From: Myroides profundi | GTDB lineage: Bacteria > Bacteroidota > Bacteroidia > Flavobacteriales > Flavobacteriaceae | Assembly (NCBI RefSeq): GCF_000833025.1 | Contig: NZ_CP010817.1 | Span: 3,286,001 to 3,350,000, forward strand | Length of the DNA stretch: 64,000 nt | Direction: 5' to 3' | Notes under the pieces: model-generated | What the model was told of the DNA's origin: nothing | The model's database searches: none | Seen by the model: the letters and a program-made list of their open reading frames with translations, nothing else | Made by a program: the position numbers and the translations under genes | Shown: positions 31,941-40,864 of the stretch, one piece after another | Numbering within the stretch: position 1 is the stretch's first letter | How the letters are laid out: every line of letters starts with the position of its first letter

Positions 31941-32369
31941 TTAATCTGCTTTTTTCCACGTCTGTGTTCTTCCTATCAGAGATAATCCGATATACCCTCT
32001 TACATCTAGCTTATCCTTTCCATTTAGTTTCACAGTACATTTATACTGTTTACCACTTTCAGGGTCAGTGATTTTACCACCTGTATATTCACTTCCTTTT
32101 TTCTGTAAGTCTTTAATGATAACAAGCCCTTCAATAGGTTTTCCTTTCTCATCTCCTTCACAGTTATCACATTTTGGGTTAGGTTTAGATGGGTTTAAAA
32201 GTTTCTTTACCTGTCCGTAATATTTACCGTCTTTCTCGTAAATTTCAACAATAGACTTCTCTTTTCCTGTACTATCATCTATCGTTTTCCACTTACCTAC
32301 TATACTTTGTGCATGTGCTGATAAAGACACAGCTAACACCAACACAATTATCGTTAAAAAATTTCTCAT
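31941..32369 (-). CDS. DUF2147-family secreted protein
   Basis: The 142-residue protein has a signal peptide (MRNFLTIIVLVLAVSLSAHAQ) and the DUF2147 pattern SIVGKWKTIDDSTGKEKSIVEIYEKDGKYYGQV, KPIEGLVIIKDL and LDVRGYIGLSLIGRTQTW. CDNC is a possible disulphide. The family is a small exported beta-rich protein of unknown role. A -7 like TATATTTG lies at 32407-32400 on the minus strand, between brkB and this gene. Confidence 0.88.
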   Translation of the reverse strand: MRNFLTIIVLVLAVSLSAHAQSIVGKWKTIDDSTGKEKSIVEIYEKDGKYYGQVKKLLNPSKPNPKCDNCEGDEKGKPIEGLVIIKDLQKKGSEYTGGKITDPESGKQYKCTVKLNGKDKLDVRGYIGLSLIGRTQTWKKAD

Positions 32370-32399
32370 AGTTCAGCGTTTAATTTTAAGGTTATAACC

Positions 32400-32407
32400 C
32401 AAATATA
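32400..32407 (-). promoter_or_regulatory. -7 element before the DUF2147 gene
   Basis: TATATTTG on the minus strand, just after the brkB stop codon and 30 bp before the DUF2147 start. No TTG is found at the usual spacing. Confidence 0.4.
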
Positions 32408-32408
32408 G

Positions 32409-33308
32409 CTATTTTTTTGACTTTAATTTATTTATAGCTAAATTTAATTCAAAACCTAACAATAGAATCATACAGTTAATCCACAAATAGAACATCACTA
32501 CTAATAACGTCCCAATAGAGCCATATAACTCGTTATATCGGGCAAATCTCAATACATATACCCCAAAGAGATAAGAAGTAAGAATGTAAAGAATAGTGGT
32601 AAATACAGACCCTATAGAGATGAAGGATACTTGCTTGGTCTGCTTGGCTCCGAACTTGTATAATATAGAAGTAGTCATCAGTACTACTAACAATAAGAAT
32701 ATACTTCTAGACCACTGTATCAACATAGAATCTAGGTTAAACTTATACATCACAACCTCTAGTGTCACAAAGAATGCAACAGAGAAAATGACTAATATCG
32801 CTAGACATACAGATAAGACTAATGCGACAAGATACTGTCTAATCAGATTGCGAGAAACAATAATGTGATACGAAGACTCAAACCCTCCTATGATCGCAAA
32901 GACTCCATTAGTCATTAAAAATATAGATAGCAGGAATCCGGATGATAGTAACGAGCGATAACTGTTATTCATAATATCGCTCAGAATAGACTCTATCGCA
33001 CCAAAGGTATTCGGAGGGACAGAACTCTCGATAAACTGCATAAAGTCTACCTGAAAATTGTCTATCGGGATATAAGGAATCAAGTTCAGTATAAAAAGTG
33101 CAAACGGGAATAACGCCATAAAGAAACTGAAGGCGATAGACCCTGCCCTATAGGAGAATGCTCCTTTTATAATCCCTAAGACATATAATTCTATTAAATC
33201 ATAAAGAGAATACCCTTCTAACACCTTAAAACGAATACATTTTAAAGTCCGGACTATTGTACGTATGACAGGTATTCTGTCTAATCTTTCTTCTATTTCC
33301 TGCGACAT
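32409..33308 (-). CDS. YihY/BrkB-family inner membrane protein
   Basis: The 299-residue protein has about six membrane segments and the BrkB-type motifs YRAGSIAFSFFMALFPFALFIL and a C-terminal YGSIGTLLVVMFYLWINCMILLLGFELN. The family was once named ribonuclease BN, but that function belongs to another gene; the true role is uncertain. It is the last gene of the nadC-to-brkB run, 24 bp after a small membrane protein. Confidence 0.88.
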   Translation of the reverse strand: MSQEIEERLDRIPVIRTIVRTLKCIRFKVLEGYSLYDLIELYVLGIIKGAFSYRAGSIAFSFFMALFPFALFILNLIPYIPIDNFQVDFMQFIESSVPPNTFGAIESILSDIMNNSYRSLLSSGFLLSIFLMTNGVFAIIGGFESSYHIIVSRNLIRQYLVALVLSVCLAILVIFSVAFFVTLEVVMYKFNLDSMLIQWSRSIFLLLVVLMTTSILYKFGAKQTKQVSFISIGSVFTTILYILTSYLFGVYVLRFARYNELYGSIGTLLVVMFYLWINCMILLLGFELNLAINKLKSKK

Positions 33309-33332
33309 TTAATCTCTTTTCTTTTTATCAAG

Positions 33333-33572
33333 CTATTTTTTAGGATGTGCTATATTCCCCTTAGTCGTATCATAACCTTTATGATCACGCTTAAAGAAAA
33401 AGCCCACTGCCATAATCAAAAATAAGGCTACTACTATTACTATTCCAATGGTCTTATAGGTATTTACTAAATGTTCTGAATCAAACATCTCAATTCCCCA
33501 AAAACCTAAAATAACATATAATGCTGTTATTAATACTAAGATACAAACTATAAAACCGATAATATACTTCAT
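33333..33572 (-). CDS. Small two-span membrane protein
   Basis: The 79 residues have two hydrophobic segments (about 3-24 and 43-63) and a short, basic C-terminal tail. I recognise no family. It sits 3 bp after the SPFH gene and 24 bp before the BrkB gene, so it belongs to the same operon. The two-span layout fits an accessory membrane subunit, but this is inference. Confidence 0.72.
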   Translation of the reverse strand: MKYIIGFIVCILVLITALYVILGFWGIEMFDSEHLVNTYKTIGIVIVVALFLIMAVGFFFKRDHKGYDTTKGNIAHPKK

Positions 33573-33575
33573 ACG

Positions 33576-34577
33576 CTATAGTTTTGATAATATTTCTTTC
33601 TTTTTTTGATCGTAATCTTCTTGTGTAATTATTCCTTCTTGCAATAATAAATTTAATTTCTTTAAAACTTGAAGTCCATCATCTCCAGACTGCTCCAGCA
33701 CTTGATTAGAAGCGATACCCAGCTGCTTACCTAACTCTAGTCCTGCTCCCATCTGTACTCCTGCCCCTGCTAGTCCACCTTCATTACGAGCAGCATCTCT
33801 CAGAGCCTTTAGCTTCTCTAACTCTGCATACGTCATTCCTGCTGCCTCTGCTGCTTTTACATCAGAAGTTATATTAGATACAGTGGCAATACGCTGTTGG
33901 GTCTTGGTATCGAAGACTGTCCCTAACACCTTAAAGTCTGTCAATGCAAGTCCTAAAGCAGCAAACTCTTCATTTAGTTTATTCTTGATTTCGGTAGAAA
34001 TTACTTCTAGCTGTGCATCTATCTCAGTATAGCCAAATGAGGCTCCTGATAGATAAGTAGTGATAGCCTGAGGAATGCGTTGAATAAGGATATCTTTTAA
34101 GTCCATCACTGTATACACATTCGCATTACTAATAACCTCTCTATAAAGAAAGTTAATATCCTGTATCTTAAACGAGAATGTCCCATTCACTCCTAGTTCT
34201 ATCGGAATATCATAATGCTTATCTACATACTTAATCGCACTAGGTGTACCCCAAGACTGATTAATAATCTGAGATTGTCTAAAGAAGAACACTTTTAACT
34301 TATGCTCACTTTCAAAATTCTGACGAATATTAATCAAAGTCGTAATAAAAGGATGGTTAGCTGTACTCAGACTAAAGGTTCCTTCTTCTAGGAGTATATC
34401 CTGTACTTTTCCATCGTATACTAATACGCATCCTTGACTAGGTGCTACGATTAACTTAGATGCATTCTTGATCTCATCTGTTGGCGACGGAAATTGATAC
34501 CATACGACATCTTGTGGTTGATCCTTCCATTCTATAACAGAAGCTAGCTGTTTCTTAAAAATATTGAATAATCCCAT
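33576..34577 (-). CDS. SPFH-domain protein with SHOCT tail (YdjI-like)
   Basis: The 333-residue protein starts MGLFNIFKKQLASVIEWKDQ and reads as the YdjI/virion-core-like branch of SPFH proteins (ASKLIVAPSQGCVLVYDGKVQDILLEEGTF, DIPIELGVNGTFSFKI). A Gly/Ala-rich linker (about 265-295) leads to a SHOCT motif at the end (LLLQEGIITQEDYDQKKKEIL). In Bacillus subtilis a related protein is encoded with PspA and zinc-ribbon membrane proteins. Here its neighbours are a zinc-ribbon membrane protein upstream and a small membrane protein downstream. Probably membrane-associated; the role is inferred. Confidence 0.85.
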   Translation of the reverse strand: MGLFNIFKKQLASVIEWKDQPQDVVWYQFPSPTDEIKNASKLIVAPSQGCVLVYDGKVQDILLEEGTFSLSTANHPFITTLINIRQNFESEHKLKVFFFRQSQIINQSWGTPSAIKYVDKHYDIPIELGVNGTFSFKIQDINFLYREVISNANVYTVMDLKDILIQRIPQAITTYLSGASFGYTEIDAQLEVISTEIKNKLNEEFAALGLALTDFKVLGTVFDTKTQQRIATVSNITSDVKAAEAAGMTYAELEKLKALRDAARNEGGLAGAGVQMGAGLELGKQLGIASNQVLEQSGDDGLQVLKKLNLLLQEGIITQEDYDQKKKEILSKL

Positions 34578-34579
34578 AG

Positions 34580-35959
34580 TTATATCTCTTTTCCTACTGT
34601 CTTTAGTTCATAAAGGTCTGAAGTCATCTTGATCTCTCCATCCTTATTTATTATAACAATATTAGTACTGTCTAACCTTACTAATATATAATCTCCTTCT
34701 ACATCAATACTGCGGATCTCCTTCCAGTCTGTTTTCTTAGTCCATAACACACTACCATCTACCCCGCTTATCTTCTGCAGTGTTATAGTCTCGTTCTCCA
34801 ATACAGACATCTTGATAGCGATGATAACAGACTCTGCATCTCCCACTAGTACACGTGCTCCATCTACATAAGTATGATTAGGAGTGAGGTCTTTAATAGA
34901 AACTATCTTCGCTTTAGATTTAGTATACGGCATCACTAAAACTTTCTTATAAGGAGACTTCTCTGTGAATATACCCGATCTACCGTAATCTTTGCTCCAG
35001 TTAAAACTTACATTGTATTGTGGAAAACCTTTTTGAGTCCAATGTTCGTATTGAATCAACTGTATTTCTTCTTCTGGAAAATCAAAACCTATACGCGTAA
35101 ATTTATAGGATGTAGTCTTAACTGGATCCGTTAATTTCTTATCGTATATATTAGAGATTTTATCTATAGGTAATACAACACCTATATCTGCAAATAAGGC
35201 ATATTGTTTTCCTTTATTATTTGTAACTGTCAGACATTGATCGAAAGTTCTAGATTCTATCGCTGCTACTCCTCCTGCAAACTCAGGATACTTGACAAAG
35301 AAAGATTCTGTCACATTCTCAAAAACTTTCTGAGAAGGGTTATACAAGAATAAATAGTAACTATTCACAATAAGGAATAGCTCATCATTAGCTCCTCTAT
35401 AATAATCTAATTTACTGCTATGCGTACCTGCTCCTTTTATAGATAGGTCTACTTCTAGAAGTGTTCTACTGATTTCTTCTCCTGTAGTCGCGTCTAGTAA
35501 GATGGTGTACACCTCATTTTCCTTACCTTTCTCAGCAAAGATGTCATTAAACCACCCTGTAAAGACGATGGTGTTCTTCCCTTTTGGGTCGATCATTAAG
35601 GCTGTTTCTGAATAACTAGCATTGACATATCTCACATCTCGCTTAGGAGGTGGGGTGGTGTTATACTCTGTAGTAGTAACAGGAGGTGGTGTAGAATCTG
35701 CAAATATGAATCTACTGATTTGGTAAGCGAAGTAGATAAAGATAACAGCAGAGAAGCCTATAATGGCTTTTTTAGCAATCTGCACTCCTTGTTCATTATT
35801 CAGTTTACCCGTATTATAATTATGGTTAATAGTAATATCATCATTATCTAGAAAGAACTGTGTATTACAGCTTCTACAGATATAGTGGTCTTTCTTAGTC
35901 TCATCAACCTGATTACTCCCACACTGAGGACATACTATTTTCTTTATTGTTTTTGCCAT
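34580..35959 (-). CDS. Membrane protein with N-terminal zinc ribbon and beta-propeller-like exterior
   Basis: The 459-residue protein opens with a zinc ribbon (CPQCGSNQ at 10-17 and CRSCNTQF at 28-35), one membrane span near residues 66-84 (GFSAVIFIYFAYQISRFIF), a Pro/Thr linker and a large, beta-rich part with PQQ-like turns (TLQKISGVDGSVLWTKKTDWKE near the end). The ribbon would be cytoplasmic and the propeller outside. Its stop is 2 bp before the SPFH gene and its start 12 bp after nadC, so it is in one operon with both. I do not know a named family. Confidence 0.78.
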   Translation of the reverse strand: MAKTIKKIVCPQCGSNQVDETKKDHYICRSCNTQFFLDNDDITINHNYNTGKLNNEQGVQIAKKAIIGFSAVIFIYFAYQISRFIFADSTPPPVTTTEYNTTPPPKRDVRYVNASYSETALMIDPKGKNTIVFTGWFNDIFAEKGKENEVYTILLDATTGEEISRTLLEVDLSIKGAGTHSSKLDYYRGANDELFLIVNSYYLFLYNPSQKVFENVTESFFVKYPEFAGGVAAIESRTFDQCLTVTNNKGKQYALFADIGVVLPIDKISNIYDKKLTDPVKTTSYKFTRIGFDFPEEEIQLIQYEHWTQKGFPQYNVSFNWSKDYGRSGIFTEKSPYKKVLVMPYTKSKAKIVSIKDLTPNHTYVDGARVLVGDAESVIIAIKMSVLENETITLQKISGVDGSVLWTKKTDWKEIRSIDVEGDYILVRLDSTNIVIINKDGEIKMTSDLYELKTVGKEI

Positions 35960-35971
35960 ATTTCTCTTTTA

Positions 35972-36832
35972 CTACAATACTGCTTTAAGGCTTAAGTCCA
36001 TATTGTACACTGAGTGTGTTAATGCTCCTGAAGAAACATAGTTAACTCCACATAATGCATACTCTCTAACCGTGCTCTCATCGATATTACCTGAAGACTC
36101 TGTTTGGCATTGATCACCTATCAATGCAACAGCCTCACGTGTCATCGCATAGTCAAAATTATCTAACAAGATACGGTGAACATTATCACAAGCTAGGATT
36201 TGCTTCACCTCATCGATACTTCTAGCTTCTACGATGATCTTTAGCTCTTTATTATTGTCTTTTAAATATTGGTTTGTCTTTTCAATCGCTTCTTTGATAC
36301 CTCCTGCGAAGTCAATGTGATTATCCTTCAACATAATCATATCATAAAGAGCAAAACGGTGGTTCTCTCCTCCAGCTATCTTTACTGCCCACTTCTCTAT
36401 CGCACGTATACCTGGTGTAGTCTTACGTGTATCTAATATTTTAGTACCGGTACCTTCTAATAAGTTTACGAATACACGAGTCTTCGTAGCGATAGCACTC
36501 ATGCGTTGCATAGCATTAAGCATTAGTCGCTCAGCCTTTAGAATAGACTGAGAAGACCCCGAGATATATAAGACTATATCTCCTACTTCTACTTTAGCTC
36601 CATCCTGAATGCACACTTCTACTTCTAGAGTAGGGTCTACATAGTTCAATACTTGTTGGGCAAACTCTACTCCTGCTATATACCCTGCTTCTTTTACTAG
36701 TAATTTTGCCTTACCTGTAGCTGTAGAAGGAATACAAGCTAATGAGCTATGGTCTCCATCTCCTACATCTTCACGTATAGCGTTCTTAATAATTATATCT
36801 AATTCTGCTTGAAATTGTGCTTCTGAAATCAT
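35972..36832 (-). CDS. nadC: Nicotinate-nucleotide pyrophosphorylase (carboxylating)
   Basis: NadC converts quinolinate and PRPP to nicotinate mononucleotide in NAD synthesis. The 286 residues have AIREDVGDGDHSSLACIP, AERLMLNAMQRMSAIAT, the signature ILDTRKTTPGIRAIEKWAVKIAGGENHR and MLKDNHIDF. The ATG at 36830-36832 comes only 4 bases after the T run of a strong hairpin. It heads the run nadC, zinc-ribbon protein, SPFH protein, small membrane protein, BrkB. Confidence 0.95.
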   Translation of the reverse strand: MISEAQFQAELDIIIKNAIREDVGDGDHSSLACIPSTATGKAKLLVKEAGYIAGVEFAQQVLNYVDPTLEVEVCIQDGAKVEVGDIVLYISGSSQSILKAERLMLNAMQRMSAIATKTRVFVNLLEGTGTKILDTRKTTPGIRAIEKWAVKIAGGENHRFALYDMIMLKDNHIDFAGGIKEAIEKTNQYLKDNNKELKIIVEARSIDEVKQILACDNVHRILLDNFDYAMTREAVALIGDQCQTESSGNIDESTVREYALCGVNYVSSGALTHSVYNMDLSLKAVL

Positions 36833-36836
36833 ATTT

Positions 36837-36900
36837 AAAAAAAATTTGCGATGCTAAAATAAGAAATGTTTTAGCAAATCTTATTATAGAACATCGCAAA
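36837..36900 (-). terminator. Strong terminator-type hairpin ending just before nadC
   Basis: On the minus strand TTTGCGATG (36900-36892) pairs with CATCGCAAA (36853-36845), continued by a second 11-bp stem with one mismatch, and followed by eight Ts. It lies between the DJ-1/PfpI gene and nadC, and ends 4 bases before the nadC ATG. It may end the upstream transcript or act as a leader hairpin of nadC. Confidence 0.8.
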
Positions 36901-36921
36901 CTATGAGTTATAATGACAAGC

Positions 36922-37497
36922 TTACCCTATCACTACACCTAACATTTTATAGAATTCTCTAAGGATATCAGGGTGTCCAGGCCATGCAGGAGAAGTAACT
37001 AAATTACCGTCTACCACGGCTTTATCTACTCCTACTTCTTTATAATGACCACCCGCTAAAGTGATATCAGGTCCTACTGCTGGATAAGCAGTTAGTGTTC
37101 TTCCATTTAATACACCTGCAGGAGTTAATACCTGAATACCGTGACAGATAGCAGCTACTGGTAAATTCTTTTCAAAGAAGTACTTCACAAAGTCAATTAC
37201 CTTACTATTTAGACGGATATATTCTGAAGAACGACCTCCACAGATATACAGTCCATCATAACCTGCTACATTCACCTCATCAAATGACTTATTGATTACA
37301 AAATTATGTCCTCTTAGTTCTGCATAAGTTTGATACCCTACAAAGTCGTGTACAGCAGTTGCAATCACTTCATTCTTCTTCTTTCCAGGACATACCACAT
37401 CTACTTGTACTCCAATTGATAATAGTGCTTGATAAGGAACCATTACTTCATAATCTTCTACGAAGTCACCTGCTAACATTAAAACTGATTTTGCCAT
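36922..37497 (-). CDS. DJ-1/PfpI-family protein
   Basis: The 191-residue protein has the PfpI fold with the nucleophile elbow VAAICHGIQVLTPAG (C118, H119) and the preceding acidic residue in MLAGDFVEDYE. PAVGPDITLAGGHY and SPAWPGHPDILREFYK match the YhbO/PfpI branch. Members have been reported as deglycases, chaperones or proteases; activity here is unknown. It is a single gene ended by the hairpin before nadC. Confidence 0.88.
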   Translation of the reverse strand: MAKSVLMLAGDFVEDYEVMVPYQALLSIGVQVDVVCPGKKKNEVIATAVHDFVGYQTYAELRGHNFVINKSFDEVNVAGYDGLYICGGRSSEYIRLNSKVIDFVKYFFEKNLPVAAICHGIQVLTPAGVLNGRTLTAYPAVGPDITLAGGHYKEVGVDKAVVDGNLVTSPAWPGHPDILREFYKMLGVVIG

Positions 37498-37645
37498 ATT
37501 GTTTTTATTTAAGTTAATACCCTTCTAAGGTAAACAATTATGAGTAGTCCAAAAACTGTATCTTAAAAAATAACCATAAAATAACATCTGCTCCGAATAC
37601 TTTTTAGTAACTTTAAAAATCTAATTAATCCTATTTATTTTGACT

Positions 37646-38146
37646 ATGAGAACAAAAATCGCCTTAGTAGCCGCTGCATTCTTTACACTAATCAGTTGTA
37701 ACCAAAAAGTAGCCCCAACACAAAATGTCAAAGTCTTAGATCTGTATACAATAGAAGTACCAGGTACATTTGCTCCTATGCAAGAATTGTATCCTGATGC
37801 TGATATTCAATATGGAAATACGTTTAAACAGATGTATTTAGTGACTACACATCAAGACAAAAATAAGACGGCAAACTTCGAAGAATATGTTAAACAATCT
37901 CTAGCTAGCTATAACAAAAGAGAGAACTATGAGATAATAGTACAAGAGGATGTCCGTATAAACGGAATATCTGGAAAGAAATATGAAATAATGATGTCTC
38001 AAGAAAAAGACATGATGTATATGATCCAAGTAATACTAGATGGCAAAAAAGTTAATTATCAATACATTACATGGACTACAGGACAAAATAAAGAAGCGCA
38101 AAAAGACAACTTCTTAAACACTTTAGCTTCTTTTAAAGAACAGTAA
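37646..38146 (+). CDS. Hypothetical lipoprotein (PsbP-like)
   Basis: I use ATG 37646; an in-frame TTG two codons earlier adds nothing. The 166-residue protein has a lipoprotein signal (FFTLISC, Cys 18). The body (YTIEVPGTFAPMQELYPDADIQYGN, EEYVKQSLASYNKRENY, VRINGISGKKYEI) resembles small PsbP/DUF1795-like lipoproteins. Function unknown. Confidence 0.72.
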   Translation: MRTKIALVAAAFFTLISCNQKVAPTQNVKVLDLYTIEVPGTFAPMQELYPDADIQYGNTFKQMYLVTTHQDKNKTANFEEYVKQSLASYNKRENYEIIVQEDVRINGISGKKYEIMMSQEKDMMYMIQVILDGKKVNYQYITWTTGQNKEAQKDNFLNTLASFKEQ

Positions 38147-38267
38147 TACTTTTAACAAATTTTAAACATTAAAAAACAGCCAACGATGTTATTTATTGTA
38201 CCTTTATAGTACTCAAAATGAGCGCTTAAAAGCGCTTACTAAATAAATAATATTATACAAAAGAATT

Positions 38268-38780
38268 ATGAAAAAATTAAACTTAGCTCTAGCTGTTTTA
38301 GCAACAAGTACTATGTTATTCTCATGTGGTGAGAAAAAAGCAGATACAACAACTACTCCAACAGAAACTCCTGCTGAGACACCAGCTGCTCCAGAAGAAG
38401 TTACAGGTATACAAATTTCTCTTAATGCTGGAGACGATATGAAGTTTGACCAAAATGAAATTAAAGTTCCTGTAGGAGAGCAAGTAACTTTAACTTTCAA
38501 ACATACTGGTAAAATGGACAAAGCAATTATGGGACATAACTGGGTACTATTAAAACAAGGTACTGATATGGCTGCTTTCGCAGAAGCTTCATCTCAAGCT
38601 GCTGATACAGATTACATTTCAGCTAAAGATGCTGATAAAGTATTAGTTCATACTAAAACTTTAGGTGGAGGTCAATCAGAAACAATTACTTTTACTATCA
38701 CTGAAGCTGGTACATACGATTTCTTATGTACATTCCCAGCTCACTTCGCTTTAATGCAAGGTAAATTAATTGCTGAATAG
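38268..38780 (+). CDS. Azurin, lipoprotein form
   Basis: Azurin is a type-1 copper protein that carries electrons. The 170 residues begin with a lipoprotein signal (LFSC, Cys 20) and a Thr/Pro/Glu/Ala-rich linker (about 25-45), so the copper domain is tethered to the envelope. Copper ligands are intact: H90 (MGHNWV), C154 (FLCTFPAH), H159 and axial M163 (ALMQG). It is followed by a strong terminator. Its redox partners are not in the window. Confidence 0.94.
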   Translation: MKKLNLALAVLATSTMLFSCGEKKADTTTTPTETPAETPAAPEEVTGIQISLNAGDDMKFDQNEIKVPVGEQVTLTFKHTGKMDKAIMGHNWVLLKQGTDMAAFAEASSQAADTDYISAKDADKVLVHTKTLGGGQSETITFTITEAGTYDFLCTFPAHFALMQGKLIAE

Positions 38781-38804
38781 TAATATATTTTAATGCAAAT
38801 CTTT

Positions 38805-38838
38805 AAAGGGGATGTTTTTAATAAACATCCCCTTTTTT
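38805..38838 (+). terminator. Terminator after azurin
   Basis: A 13-bp stem (AAAGGGGATGTTT and complement) with a T run. Confidence 0.9.
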
Positions 38839-38997
38839 ATATCTTTCATACTAAAGAAGTTCACACTCTAACAATGCAAAAGAAAGAATTGTCATTTAAT
38901 TTCATCAATAATGCCAAATAAAAAGTACAAAAAGTGTTAAATATGACATTTTTAAAGCTTTTTAGCTCAAAATTGGTAGTCATTTTTTTCTGACTGA

Positions 38998-39028
38998 TTG
39001 TTTATTCTTATTTAAGCATGTATATTTG
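38998..39028 (+). promoter_or_regulatory. Promoter of the YceI lipoprotein gene
   Basis: TTG (38998-39000) is 20 bp from TATATTTG (39021-39028), an exact consensus. The transcript would begin about 39035, which supports the start at 39051. Confidence 0.78.
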
Positions 39029-39050
39029 TATCAACAAATTAGCATATAAA

Positions 39051-39755
39051 ATGAAAAAAATTGTATTATCGTTAGCTGTAATTGCTACGTTAACTCTTGC
39101 ATCTTGTGGAAACAAAAATGCAGATAAAGCAACAACTACAACAGAACAAGAAGTAGCTGTAGAACAAGGAGACAAATATTCAGTAAACTTAACTGAAAGT
39201 AACGTTACTTGGAAAGTAGGACATAAAGGTGGAGTTAATCCTCGTTATGGAACTTTAACTTTAAAAGCTGGTGATATCGCTATCGATGCAAGTGGTTTAA
39301 ACGCAGGTTCTTATACTATTGATATGGCATCAATCAATGCAGATGTTGCTTCTGTTGACAATGACGCTACTAAAAAAGGTGATTTAGAAGGACACTTAAA
39401 AAGTGCTGACTTCTTTAACGTAGAGGCTAACCCTACTGTTGATTTCAAAATTACTAATGTAGAAGATTTCGACGCAGCTAAACACACTAGCAAAATAGAA
39501 GGAGCTAATAAAGTAGTAAGTGGAAACTTAACTATCTTAGGAAAAACTGTAAACATCACTTTCCCTGCTAAGGTAACTGTAGAGAATGGTAAAGCTGTTA
39601 TGGATGCTGCATTCGTAGCTGACCGTACAGAATGGGGATTAGTATTCGGTACTACTGATAAAGATTCAGGTGCTGCTCTTAACCCTGCTGACTGGGCTAT
39701 TAGTAAAGATATGGAAATAGGAATTCATTTAGTAGCTGATAAAGTAACTGAATAA
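39051..39755 (+). CDS. YceI-family lipoprotein
   Basis: The start is ATG 39051 (MKKIVLSLAV); a further upstream ATG at 39018 falls within the promoter. The 234-residue protein has a lipoprotein signal (LASC, Cys 19) and a full YceI domain (VNLTESNVTWKVGHKGG, GHLKSADFFNVEANPTVDFK, NLTILGKTVNITFPAKV). YceI proteins are lipocalin-like and bind isoprenoid-type molecules. It is a single-gene unit with its own promoter and terminator. Confidence 0.93.
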   Translation: MKKIVLSLAVIATLTLASCGNKNADKATTTTEQEVAVEQGDKYSVNLTESNVTWKVGHKGGVNPRYGTLTLKAGDIAIDASGLNAGSYTIDMASINADVASVDNDATKKGDLEGHLKSADFFNVEANPTVDFKITNVEDFDAAKHTSKIEGANKVVSGNLTILGKTVNITFPAKVTVENGKAVMDAAFVADRTEWGLVFGTTDKDSGAALNPADWAISKDMEIGIHLVADKVTE

Positions 39756-39777
39756 TTTCATTCACAATATATCCTAT

Positions 39778-39811
39778 AAGGGCTACTCTTACGAGTAGCT
39801 CTTATTTTTTT
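39778..39811 (+). terminator. Terminator after the YceI gene
   Basis: An 11-bp stem with one G-U pair (39778-39788 with 39793-39803) and a T run. Confidence 0.88.
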
Positions 39812-39846
39812 ACCTCCATTCTAAAAGAGGAACAAGAATAAAGCCG

Positions 39847-39854
39847 TAACTTTG
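39847..39854 (+). promoter_or_regulatory. -7 element before ypdA
   Basis: TAACTTTG fits TAnnTTTG, 26 bp before the ATG. No TTG at the usual distance. Confidence 0.4.
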
Positions 39855-39880
39855 AGTTTTGCGAATAGAAAATAGATACA

Positions 39881-40864
39881 ATGAAGCATTTTGACATTAT
39901 AATTATAGGAGGTGGCCCTATAGGTATAGCCTGTGGACTAGAAGCTAAGAAGAACGGACTTTCTTATCTAATCATAGAGAAAGGATGTCTAGTTAATTCT
40001 TTATATCACTATCCTGTCAATATGCAGTTCTTCTCTTCGTCAGAACTATTAGAGCTAGACAAGATTCCTTTTATTAGTAAAGAGAATAAACCTCGTAGAA
40101 GTGAGGCTTTAGAATACTACCGTAGAGTAGTAACAACAAATGAGCTAACAATAAACTTATTCGAAACTGTCTTAGAGACGACTAAAAACTCAGAAGGTTT
40201 ATTCGACGTTAAAACTTCTAAAGATAACTATATAGCTAAGGACATTATCGTAGCGACTGGTTTTTATGATATTCCAAATCCATTAAACATTCCAGGAGAA
40301 CAATTGCCTAAAGTTTCTCATTACTACACAGATCCTCATTATTATGCAGGTATGGATGTAGTGGTGGTCGGTGCAAGTAACTCTTCTGTAGATGCGGCCT
40401 TAGAATGCTATCGCAAAGGAGCAAATGTCACTATGGTTGTAAGAGATAAAGAAATTAGTTCTCATGTAAAATATTGGGTAAAACCTGATATTGAAAATAG
40501 AATTAAAGAAGGAAGTATCACTGCACTGTTCAACAGTACTATTAAAGAAATAACCGATAATACGGTTATAATCAACACAAATAACGAAGAAATAACAATA
40601 AAAAATGACTTTGTCCTTGCACTTACAGGATATCGTCCTAACTTTGCCTTTTTAAAACAATTAGGAGTTACAATATCTAATGATGCTAATCAGACTCCTA
40701 CTTACAATACAGAAACTATGGAAACAAATGTGACGAACTTATATTTAGCAGGTGTAGTATGCGGTGGTTTAAACACGCACACTTGGTTTATTGAGAACTC
40801 TAGAATTCACGCTGTTACCATTCTTACCCACATCATCTCTAAGTATCGATATCGTCGATTTTAG
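39881..40864 (+). CDS. ypdA: YpdA-type NAD(P)-binding putative bacillithiol disulfide reductase
   Basis: The 327-residue flavoprotein has the FAD-binding motif IIIGGGPIGIACG at the N-terminus, the NADPH-binding motif VVVVGASNSSVDAALE near residue 160 and YLAGVVCGG near the end. NMQFFSSSELLELDKIPF and ENKPRRSEALEYYR match the YpdA branch. This family reduces bacillithiol disulfide in Bacillus and is found in bacillithiol-producing Bacteroidota. Its last 4 bases overlap the convergent Fur-family gene. Confidence 0.88.
   Translation: MKHFDIIIIGGGPIGIACGLEAKKNGLSYLIIEKGCLVNSLYHYPVNMQFFSSSELLELDKIPFISKENKPRRSEALEYYRRVVTTNELTINLFETVLETTKNSEGLFDVKTSKDNYIAKDIIVATGFYDIPNPLNIPGEQLPKVSHYYTDPHYYAGMDVVVVGASNSSVDAALECYRKGANVTMVVRDKEISSHVKYWVKPDIENRIKEGSITALFNSTIKEITDNTVIINTNNEEITIKNDFVLALTGYRPNFAFLKQLGVTISNDANQTPTYNTETMETNVTNLYLAGVVCGGLNTHTWFIENSRIHAVTILTHIISKYRYRRF

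Noticed and set aside
39018..39050. An earlier ATG for the YceI lipoprotein
   Set aside because: It lies within the consensus promoter and would bury the lipoprotein signal.
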